Shown here piece by piece: positions 6,097-11,144 of a DNA stretch of 11,144 nucleotides. Position 1 is the stretch's first letter, and every line of letters begins with the position of its first letter. The DNA is taken from the NCBI GenBank assembly GCA_034432855.1, contig DAOUBA010000216.1, forward strand, positions 1 to 11,144, written 5' to 3'. The stretch comes from DAOUBA01 sp034432855 (GTDB lineage Bacteria; Chloroflexota; Anaerolineae; B4-G1). The notes beneath the pieces were generated by a model. The model did no database searches, was not told where the DNA came from, and saw nothing but the letters and a program-made list of their open reading frames with translations. The position numbers and the translations under genes are program-made.

Positions 6097-7320
6097 TCAC
6101 ATCTCGATGACCAACTCCTTCGGGAAATCGGTCAGGTTGTGCACCGCGCCGTCGGCATCTATCCACACCACGTCCTCGATACGCACGCCCAAGCCGCGCT
6201 CCGGATAATACAATCCCGGTTCACAGGTAAAGATGTGGCCGGGCTTGAGCACATCGCTGTTGGACGGCACGTCGGTGAAGCGTGGCTCCTCGTGTACCCC
6301 CAACCCCAGCCCGTGGCCGATGGTGTGCACGTAGCCGGACTCGGTCTGGCTATCTTGGGCGAGCGTGGGGTGGCCGCGCGCGGCAAAGAACTCACACGTC
6401 TCTTGCTGATAGCGCCGTGCCGGCTCGCCGACCCGATAAGAAGCGAGGATGTGCTCTTGGCATTCGAGTACATCCTGATATACCTGCTCCACCTCCGACG
6501 GGGCATAGCCCAGGCAGAAGGTGCGCGTCAGGTCGAAGAAATAGCCGCCGCCGGACTCGCGCGGAAAGATGTCGAAGACGACAGTCTTGCCCAGCACAAG
6601 TACGTCTTCGGCGCGGCCCTTGTTGTGCGGGATGCCGGCGTCGCGCCCGATGGCGAAGATAAAGCCTTCGGGGTCCTCCAGCCCTTGCGCCGCGATGAGG
6701 CGGGCGATTTCCTCGCGCACCCGTCCAATGGTCAGTGGACGGCCGTCGGCTTCGACCAGGATTTCGCCCGCGACGCGGCGCGATCTGAGGAACTCGACGG
6801 TCTGGCCGACGACGGCGCAGGTGCGTCGGCCGATCTCGCGGATGCGTGCGGCCTCGGCCTCGTCCTTGGTGGCGCGGGCGGCCTCGATCAGCGTAACCTC
6901 GTACTCGCCACAGACTTCGATGCCCGCCAGTTGCTCGCGCAACGCATTGAGCAGCGTCCAGGCGCGGCCCTGATCTGCCAGGCCGTAGAATCCCACCCGC
7001 CCGCGCACGCCCAGGTCGGCAAAGACGCGACGGTAGAGTTCGACGGTGGCCGGCAGTTGGCCGCCCAGTTCGCGCACCAGCGCCGTATAGTCGTACTGTC
7101 CCAGATTGAGCGTGCGCATTCCGGTGGCGGTGGCGACCTCGCGCTCCATCGGCCAGCAGAGGAGTATCGGCTGCTCGCCGCGCTTCTGGAGCACGAACCC
7201 CTGGGTCAGTCCGGCGCCATTGGTCATATAGTACATCGCCGGATTGCCGTGGACGGCGCCGGCGACCCAGATCGCGTCCAGGCCACGCTCTGCCATCAGT
7301 TGGTCGAGGTCACGTTTCAT
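6097..7320 (-). CDS. M24 family metallopeptidase (Xaa-Pro aminopeptidase/creatinase-type)
   Basis: A 407-residue two-domain M24 (pita-bread) protein. Residues 1-145 form the creatinase N-terminal domain; residues 150-407 form the catalytic domain. All five metal ligands are visible: D250 (VVFDIFPRES), D263 (YFFDLTRTF), H336 (IGHGLGLGVHE), E367 (TCEPGLYYP) and E382 (VRIEDVV). H343 of VHE is also kept. The D250-D263 spacing is two residues longer than in typical PepP because of the ESGGGYF loop, which looks like a subfamily trait, not damage. Members hydrolyse Xaa-Pro bonds in peptides, but creatinase-like non-peptidases exist, so the substrate is open. The ATG at 7320 is chosen because it overlaps the stop of the upstream gene (ATGA) with GGGAG nearby. 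No signal peptide. Confidence 0.92.
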   Translation of the reverse strand: MKRDLDQLMAERGLDAIWVAGAVHGNPAMYYMTNGAGLTQGFVLQKRGEQPILLCWPMEREVATATGMRTLNLGQYDYTALVRELGGQLPATVELYRRVFADLGVRGRVGFYGLADQGRAWTLLNALREQLAGIEVCGEYEVTLIEAARATKDEAEAARIREIGRRTCAVVGQTVEFLRSRRVAGEILVEADGRPLTIGRVREEIARLIAAQGLEDPEGFIFAIGRDAGIPHNKGRAEDVLVLGKTVVFDIFPRESGGGYFFDLTRTFCLGYAPSEVEQVYQDVLECQEHILASYRVGEPARRYQQETCEFFAARGHPTLAQDSQTESGYVHTIGHGLGLGVHEEPRFTDVPSNSDVLKPGHIFTCEPGLYYPERGLGVRIEDVVWIDADGAVHNLTDFPKELVIEM

Positions 7321-7850
7321 TGCGGCAACTCCCGCCGGCCGCCATTGCCGCCGAAACCTTCGTCCTCGTCCTCCCATTCACCCTCGTCATCCCACTCACC
7401 CCACTCGTCCCAATCCTCGAAATCCTCCCAGTCCTCGAAATCCTCCCAATCTTCTTCCCATTCGACGAGCGCGATGGCTTCCTCATACTTCGCGGCCTTG
7501 TCCCCCAGGTCGGCCTCGATCTCGGCCAGCATGGCGCGGTAATAGTCGGCGCGTTCGGCCACCTCCTCCAGCCGGGCCTCCTCCATCACCATCAGATCGT
7601 GGGTCACGCTTACCTGGATCTCCCAGTCCTTGCGCGCCTTCTCGTCCGTCGTCTTGGCGTGAATGCGCTGGGCGATCTCGTATTCGTAGCGGGCACGGGC
7701 GACGCGCCGCTCCAACTCCGCGATCTCCATCTCGGCCTCTCTGAGGGCGTGCTTGAATTGAACGTAGACCTTGCCGCGCACCCACAGGTCGTCGCTCTCC
7801 AGGATGGCTTCGAGTTCGCCGATCTCTTTGAATTCGGATTCAGTAGACAT
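7317..7850 (-). CDS. Coiled-coil protein with acidic, Trp-rich C-terminal tail
   Basis: I do not recognise this 177-residue protein. Residues 1-30 are acidic; residues about 30-130 are heptad-like, charged and Ala/Leu-rich, and should form a long alpha-helical coiled coil (for example HALREAEMEIAELERRVARA). Residues 131-165 form a very unusual tail with 7 Trp, 2 Phe and 23 Asp/Glu in 35 residues, built on an EDFEDW repeat. A short Gly-rich end (FGGNGGRRELPQ) follows. There is no signal peptide or membrane helix. The ribosome site AAAGGAG lies about 6 nt before the ATG. It overlaps the M24 peptidase start by 4 bp, so the two are co-translated. The tail could bind basic protein surfaces or mimic nucleic acid, but that is speculation. 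Confidence 0.75.
   Translation of the reverse strand: MSTESEFKEIGELEAILESDDLWVRGKVYVQFKHALREAEMEIAELERRVARARYEYEIAQRIHAKTTDEKARKDWEIQVSVTHDLMVMEEARLEEVAERADYYRAMLAEIEADLGDKAAKYEEAIALVEWEEDWEDFEDWEDFEDWDEWGEWDDEGEWEDEDEGFGGNGGRRELPQ
7414..7449. repeat. 18-bp tandem repeat encoding the Trp/acidic tail
   Basis: Two consecutive 18-bp units (7414-7431 and 7432-7449) differ only at the last base. Read on the minus strand each encodes a DWEDFE-type hexapeptide. Flanking sequence on both sides is built from related Trp/Asp/Glu codons, so the tail probably grew by repeat expansion. Confidence 0.8.
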
Positions 7851-7894
7851 GGCAGTCTCCTTTCATTTCTGGCGCAAAGCGCTGTGCTTCGCAG

Positions 7895-8593
7895 TTACAA
7901 TTGATCCAACAGTTGACGCAAGTCCCGGATCGGCCGTTCCCCTGTGCCCTGTGCCTCTCCGTAGCGGTCAATCAACACCGCTTCGATCCCGGCGCCGCGC
8001 GCCCCGGCGATGTCCCATACGGGATGATCGCCCACGAAGAGGGACTCTTGCGGCGCGGCGTGCAGCCGTTCCAACGCAAAGTCGAAAATCTGGCGCGCCG
8101 GCTTGCGCCAGCCGACGTCGGTGCAGAACACGGCAACGTCCACCAGATCGCTCAAGCCCAGGCGGGCCAGTTCCTCCCGCCAGGGGGCCGCCGGGCTGCC
8201 CCAAGGGGTATTGGAAACGATGGCAGTCTTGAGGCCACGGGCGCGCAGTTCGCGCAGCACGGGCAGGGTATCGTCATAGCAGCGCCCGCGGGCAAAGATG
8301 GGCCGCAGGAAGCGGCGGTTCATCTCCAACACCATATCGTCGGAGAGTTGCAGGATGTCAAGTTCAAAAACGCGCGCCAGCCGCTCGGCCAGCGGGCGCA
8401 CGCGATAGTCGTCGGCCGCGCGCTGCGTCTGCATCAGCTGCAGGGCATTCTCCGGCGTGACCACGGCGAGACCACGCGCGCCGAGAAACCCTTGCACCTC
8501 GGCGATCGCCTCGGCGAGGACGGTGGGCGTCTCCGCCCGGCTATAGTACTCGGCCAGCGTGCCGCCGAGGTCGAAGAGGATGGCGGTTTTCAT
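7895..8593 (-). CDS. HAD-superfamily hydrolase-like protein
   Basis: A 232-residue HAD protein of subfamily I type with a helical cap (about 17-105). Motif I is FDLGGTL with the nucleophile D8; the usual second Asp (DxD) is G10. Motif II is S127 in IVSNTPWG, motif III is K164 in WRKPARQIF, and motif IV is GDHPVWD (D189, D194). Most HAD phosphatases need the second motif I Asp as acid/base, so this protein may be a slow phosphatase, have another reaction, or have lost catalysis. The start is fixed by motif I lying only seven residues in. No clear ribosome site precedes the ATG (GATCACGT), but an 18-codon reading frame with a GGAGG site ends 6 nt before it. Its neighbours (displaced selA end upstream, coiled-coil gene 44 bp downstream) do not reveal the substrate. 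Confidence 0.88.
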   Translation of the reverse strand: MKTAILFDLGGTLAEYYSRAETPTVLAEAIAEVQGFLGARGLAVVTPENALQLMQTQRAADDYRVRPLAERLARVFELDILQLSDDMVLEMNRRFLRPIFARGRCYDDTLPVLRELRARGLKTAIVSNTPWGSPAAPWREELARLGLSDLVDVAVFCTDVGWRKPARQIFDFALERLHAAPQESLFVGDHPVWDIAGARGAGIEAVLIDRYGEAQGTGERPIRDLRQLLDQL

Positions 8594-8599
8594 ACGTGA

Positions 8600-8656
8600 T
8601 CACATGCCTTGTGGACAAGCCAGTTCAATCCAGCGATTGGGATGTTGAGCGAACAT
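8600..8656 (-). CDS. Possible 18-codon leader reading frame ahead of the HAD gene
   Basis: After GGAGGC and a 2-nt spacer an ATG opens a short frame (MFAQHPNRWIELACPQGM) that ends in TGA 6 nt before the HAD start codon. Its ribosome site is part of the duplicated selA end and corresponds in position to the site that starts hicB in the other copy. It may serve to couple ribosomes onto the HAD gene, which has no site of its own, or may be a chance frame. Confidence 0.3.
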   Translation of the reverse strand: MFAQHPNRWIELACPQGM

Positions 8657-8804
8657 CTGCCTCCGTGATTATCCTCAATAACCACCGCTCCTCCTCCGCC
8701 GGCACCGTGCGCGGGTCGAGCACCAGGCGATCCGCTTCGATGCGCGCGATCACCGGTGGGTCGGCGGTGAGTTTATCGGGGTTGTCCACTGCTAACGCGG
8801 CGGC
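8625..8804 (-). pseudogene. Displaced 3' end of selA
   Basis: Read on the minus strand this encodes VDNPDKLTADPPVIARIE and then the remaining C-terminus of SelA up to LLRIITEADVRSTSQSLD and a TGA at 8625-8627. Positions 8659-8767 match 9286-9394 at 106 of 109 bases. Beyond that the match decays, with a 15-nt in-frame gap, and fades near 8800. No start or catalytic domain is present. It is in the same frame as hicA but behind its TAG. It is probably the original selA end, pushed aside by the hicBA cassette. Confidence 0.85.
8659..8767. repeat. Direct repeat copy A (selA 3' end)
   Basis: 109 bp matching 9286-9394 without gaps. The three differences are at 8666, 8678 and 8757. With copy B it brackets the hicBA pair; the repeat period is 627 bp. 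Confidence 0.95.
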
Positions 8805-8810
8805 TCCTGT

Positions 8811-9032
8811 CTACCTTGTCTGCTCCCATTCGCGGCGCGAAATTCCGGCTTGCCTCAGTATGCGGAGCAAAAGATCGGGACCGATCTCTTGACGATGTGG
8901 GTTGGGGATCGTCAGTACCAAGTCACCCCTGATCATATATGGGTGCTTGCCGCCGGCAAACGGGCCCTCAAAACCTGCCGCCTTGAGCCGCCGCACCAAT
9001 TCTGGCCATTTGACAGGCGATAGTTTAGGCAT
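8811..9032 (-). CDS. hicA: HicA-family toxin (type II toxin-antitoxin)
   Basis: A 73-residue protein with the HicA layout, a small dsRBD-like fold: VKWPELVRRLKAAGFE (helix), FAGGKHPYMIRGDLVLTIPNP (strands, with the candidate catalytic histidine in GGKH, equivalent to the usual GSH), and the helix IGPDLLLRILRQAGISRREW. HicA toxins are mRNA interferases that arrest translation. Residues look intact, so the toxin is probably active. The gene overlaps hicB by 8 bp (ATGCCTAA) and therefore depends on hicB translation; antitoxin comes first, the reverse of the E. coli hicAB order. It ends just before the displaced selA end. Confidence 0.9.
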   Translation of the reverse strand: MPKLSPVKWPELVRRLKAAGFEGPFAGGKHPYMIRGDLVLTIPNPHRQEIGPDLLLRILRQAGISRREWEQTR

Positions 9033-9279
9033 AGGCGGGCAGTCGTTCGAGTGGGCGGATTGTCAACCCATCGAGCACCGGTAAGGCCAACCCTTGTTGT
9101 AGACGCACGATAATCCAACCTTCGACCGTTTCTTCCAGATTGCGGCGGCACTCCTCCAACGTCTTGCCGGTGGCCCATACCCCCTTCAACTCGGGTATTT
9201 CGCCATAATATGGCTCTTCGTCGTCAATGATCTCATAGTGAGCCCTCTCCAGCGCCTTTTGGATGTACTCGATGATCAT
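9025..9279 (-). CDS. hicB: HicB-family antitoxin
   Basis: An 84-residue HicB-like domain: YEIIDDEEPYYGEIPELKGVWATGKTLEECRRNLEETVEGWI carries the conserved acidic strand, the GEIPEL..V.A.G.T segment and the following helix. HicB antitoxins bind and block HicA. There is no added helix-turn-helix or ribbon-helix-helix domain at the C-terminus (it ends in LTIRPLERLPAYA), so autoregulation by direct DNA binding is not obvious. The ATG at 9279 is chosen over 9312 because GGAGG lies 7 nt upstream and it overlaps the selA TGA as ATGA. That ribosome site lies within the last selA codons, so the pair appears driven by selA transcription. Confidence 0.9.
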   Translation of the reverse strand: MIIEYIQKALERAHYEIIDDEEPYYGEIPELKGVWATGKTLEECRRNLEETVEGWIIVRLQQGLALPVLDGLTIRPLERLPAYA

Positions 9280-10649
9280 CTTGCAGCCTCCGCGATTATC
9301 CTCAGTAACCACCGCTCCTCCTCCGCCGGCACCGTGCGCGGGTCGAGCACCAGGCGATCCGCTTCGATGCGCGCGATCACCGGGGGGTCGGCGGCGCGCA
9401 GGGCGGCGGCAAGCGCATCGGGATTGTCCACTATAAGCGCCACCAACTGCGTGGGCAAGGTCTCGCCGGGCAGGCTGCCTCCGCCCACGGTCGAGCGCCC
9501 GTCCACGATCTCGGCGCGGATGCCGGCCTGCGCCAGCGCCCGCCGCCAGCGCCGCGCCCGGCGTTCGATCTCCTCCAACGGCATAGCGATCATCCGCCAG
9601 ACCGGCACCTCCTGCGTGGCCTCGCCCTTGAGGTAGTGGAGCAGCGTCGCCTGGAGCGCGGCCAGGCAGAGTTTGTCGGCGCGCAGGGCGCGGGCCAGCG
9701 GATGGCGTTTGAGCGGCTCGACGTATTGCGCCTTGCCGACGATGATGCCGGCCTGCGGCCCGCCCAGCAGTTTATCGCCGCTGAAGCAGACGGCGGCGAC
9801 ACCCGCCGCGACGCTTTCCTGTACCGTCGGCTCGTGCATTAGCCCAAACTGCGCGGTATCCAGCAGTGCCCCACTTCCCAGGTCATCCAGCACCGGCACG
9901 CCGTGCTCGTGGCCCAGCGCGACCAATTCGGCCAGGGTCGGCTCGGCGGTAAAGCCGACGATGCGAAAGTTGGAATGGTGCGCCCGCAGGATGAGCGCCA
10001 CATCGGGGTCGGCCGCCAGCGCCCGCTCATAATCCCGCAGGTGGGTGCGATTGGTGGTGCCGACCTCGATCAGCCGGGCTCGGCTTTCGGCCATCACCTC
10101 CGGCACGCGAAAGCCGCCGCCGATCTCGACGAGTTGTCCGCGCGAGATGACGACGCCTCGCCCCTGCGCCATCCCGCTCAGGGTCAGGAGCACCGCGCCG
10201 GCGTTGTTGTTCACCACGAGCGCGCTCTCCGCGCCGGTCAGTTCGCACAGCAGCCGCTCGGCGTGCACGCTGCGCTCTCCGCGTTGTCCGGCCTCGAGAT
10301 CGTATTCCAGCGTCGAGTAGCCACGCGCTGCGGCGTCCATTGCCGCGCGGGCTGCCTGTGAGAGCGGCGCGCGCCCCAGATTGGTGTGTACGATGACGCC
10401 GGTAGCGTTGATGACCGGGCGCAGCGTCGGGGTCAACCGCTCCTGCAACAGCGCGCCGGTGCGGGTGGCGATCTCGGCCGCATCGGGTACGTCGGCTCCG
10501 GCGCGCACCTCGTCGCGCACGCGGTCGAGCACCCGGCGCAGCGCCTCGACGGTCTGACGATGGCCGTAGGCGGCGACCAGGGCCTGTACGGCCTCTTCGC
10601 CGAGCAGCCGATCCACGCTGGGGAGATGGCGGAGTGTTTCCTTGCCCAT
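9276..10649 (-). CDS. selA: SelA, L-seryl-tRNA(Sec) selenium transferase
   Basis: A 457-residue PLP enzyme that converts Ser-tRNA(Sec) to Sec-tRNA(Sec) with selenophosphate in the bacterial selenocysteine pathway. The N-terminal domain (LRHLPSVDRLL, 6-16) is of the usual type. The PLP core shows NATGVIVHTNLGRAPLS (81-97), NNNAGAVLL, the segment VPVLDDLGSGAL and the PLP lysine K293 in CFSGDKLLGGPQAG, matching K295 of E. coli SelA (463 residues). The ATG at 10649 is preferred over GTG at 10655 because AGAGGG lies 5 nt upstream of the ATG. The last codons lie in a segment duplicated beyond hicBA, so the present C-terminus may be a replacement. No selB, selD or tRNA-Sec is in the window. Its presence implies that some UGA codons in this genome are read as selenocysteine. 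Confidence 0.95.
   Translation of the reverse strand: MGKETLRHLPSVDRLLGEEAVQALVAAYGHRQTVEALRRVLDRVRDEVRAGADVPDAAEIATRTGALLQERLTPTLRPVINATGVIVHTNLGRAPLSQAARAAMDAAARGYSTLEYDLEAGQRGERSVHAERLLCELTGAESALVVNNNAGAVLLTLSGMAQGRGVVISRGQLVEIGGGFRVPEVMAESRARLIEVGTTNRTHLRDYERALAADPDVALILRAHHSNFRIVGFTAEPTLAELVALGHEHGVPVLDDLGSGALLDTAQFGLMHEPTVQESVAAGVAAVCFSGDKLLGGPQAGIIVGKAQYVEPLKRHPLARALRADKLCLAALQATLLHYLKGEATQEVPVWRMIAMPLEEIERRARRWRRALAQAGIRAEIVDGRSTVGGGSLPGETLPTQLVALIVDNPDALAAALRAADPPVIARIEADRLVLDPRTVPAEEERWLLRIIAEAAR
9286..9394. repeat. Direct repeat copy B (intact selA 3' end)
   Basis: The in-gene copy of the 109-bp repeat. It codes for the last 30-odd residues of SelA and carries the GGAGG ribosome site of hicB. 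Partner of 8659-8767. Confidence 0.95.
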
Positions 10650-10681
10650 TCGCACCCTCTGGAATTCAAAGACTCGAGATG

Positions 10682-10710
10682 ATTATACCCCGAAACGGAT
10701 TTCCTTGCTA
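10682..10710 (-). promoter_or_regulatory. Probable promoter of selA-hicBA
   Basis: A perfect TATAAT on the minus strand (10682-10687) is preceded at 17 bp by TAGCAA (10705-10710), a weak -35 (3 of 6 consensus bases). Transcription would start near 10675, leaving a leader of about 26 nt that includes the AGAGGG ribosome site. Confidence 0.55.
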
Positions 10711-10728
10711 CCCATATCCGACGCCTTG

Positions 10729-10737
10729 TGATATGAT
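10729..10737 (+). promoter_or_regulatory. Possible extended -10 promoter of the alpha/beta hydrolase
   Basis: TGATATGAT has the TGn extension and five of six -10 bases. No good -35 lies 16-18 bp upstream, as is common for extended -10 sites. The leader would be only about 12 nt, ending in the GGAGG at 10746-10750, which makes the call tentative. Confidence 0.35.
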
Positions 10738-10755
10738 GAGTATTTGGAGGTCGAG

Positions 10756-11144
10756 ATGACCGGTGATCCACAATGGCAACAGTTCCTCGAGACAGAAGCG
10801 CATGTGCGCCACGTCTCCATCGGCCCGCACCGGCTGCGGGTAGTCGAAGCGGGCGAGGGCGAGCCGGTGCTCCTCATCCACGGCTTTGCCGATTCCGCCT
10901 ACACCTGGCATCGCAACCTGCGGGCATTGATGACAGCGGGCTTTCGGGTGATCGCCTATGACCACCCCGGCCTGGGCGGGTCGGCTCTGCCTCCCAGCGT
11001 TCGCTTCGGTGTGGATGCACTGACCGAACTGGCCGTGGGCGTGCTGGACGCGCTGGAGATCGAGCAGACGCACGTGATCGGCCACTCGATGGGCGGCGGG
11101 ATCGGCCTGTACCTGGCGGTACATCATCCCCGGCGTCTGCTTCG
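10756..11144 (+). CDS. Alpha/beta hydrolase (5' part; runs off the window)
   Basis: The first 129 residues of an alpha/beta hydrolase, still open at the window edge. It shows the oxyanion-hole segment LLIHGFADSAYTW (39-51), the strand and turn VIAYDHPGLGGS (65-76) and the nucleophile elbow VIGHSMGGG with Ser111. The catalytic Asp and His would lie beyond the edge. The order of elements is that of soluble esterase/haloalkane dehalogenase/acyl-hydrolase types; the substrate cannot be told. There is no signal peptide. The ATG at 10756 has GGAGG 5 nt upstream. It is the only plus-strand gene, divergent from selA with a 106-bp gap between start codons, so the two may share a control region. Confidence 0.9.
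   Translation, partial: MTGDPQWQQFLETEAHVRHVSIGPHRLRVVEAGEGEPVLLIHGFADSAYTWHRNLRALMTAGFRVIAYDHPGLGGSALPPSVRFGVDALTELAVGVLDALEIEQTHVIGHSMGGGIGLYLAVHHPRRLL

Noticed and set aside
5935..7542. Plus-strand open frame of 535 codons opposite the M24 peptidase
   Set aside because: Its end is a Ser/Pro/His run produced by reading the acidic Trp repeat backwards, and the opposite strand has all five M24 metal ligands.
7851..7894. Short hairpin GCGAAGC/GCTTTGC between the HAD and coiled-coil genes
   Set aside because: It has a 7-bp stem with a G-U pair and no U-tract, and the ribosome site follows closely; too weak to call a terminator or attenuator.

Overview
The window reads as ordinary chromosomal DNA of a high-GC bacterium, most likely a Chloroflexota member of the Anaerolineae/Caldilineae/Thermoflexus type. 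This is an inference from gene content and style: a DUF3786-type protein, a soluble-looking SppA, many small hypothetical proteins, tight ATGA gene overlaps, and C/G-rich palindromic repeats placed inside coding genes. No phage, plasmid, rRNA, tRNA or CRISPR signature was seen.

Layout: almost everything lies on the minus strand, so the functional order runs from high to low coordinates. A divergent promoter region (about 10650-10755) separates selA (minus) from an alpha/beta hydrolase that runs off the right edge (plus). Leftwards come selA, a hicB-hicA toxin-antitoxin pair, a duplicated and displaced selA 3' end, a HAD-family protein, a coiled-coil protein with an acidic Trp-rich tail, and an M24 (Xaa-Pro) peptidase. 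After a 118-bp gap a second cluster follows: a two-part hypothetical protein with a PepSY-like C-terminus, a C39-like cysteine peptidase, tsaD, sppA, an AI-2E family transporter, a 58-residue protein and a DUF3786-type protein. It ends in a hairpin with a U-tract and nested inverted repeats at 1-100.

Most notable points. (1) tsaD, the gene for the near-universal t6A37 tRNA modification enzyme, carries a 78-bp near-perfect palindrome of exactly 26 codons. Removing it precisely restores an ordinary TsaD sequence of 333 residues. The element now contains an in-frame TGA, which sits at a single mismatch in the palindrome. (2) sppA, the next gene, also carries palindromic repeats in frame, one as a tandem pair. 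Together these suggest a family of palindromic elements tolerated as protein insertions, comparable in concept to Rickettsia palindromic elements. (3) hicBA sits between two copies of the selA 3' end (109 bp at 106/109 identity, then diverged with a 15-nt in-frame gap). It looks like a cassette that entered at the selA stop codon and regenerated the SelA C-terminus. (4) selA implies a selenocysteine pathway in this organism, so the UGA in tsaD deserves an explicit Sec-versus-stop test, although nonsense mutation, base error or readthrough is more likely.

Functionally the genes are a mixture: translation and tRNA modification (SelA, TsaD), proteolysis (M24, C39-like, SppA), a membrane exporter-like protein, and uncharacterised small proteins. 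The first cluster probably starts at a TATAAT promoter upstream of selA. The close packing (-26 to +22 bp) from the PepSY-like gene to the DUF3786 gene supports a second transcription unit.
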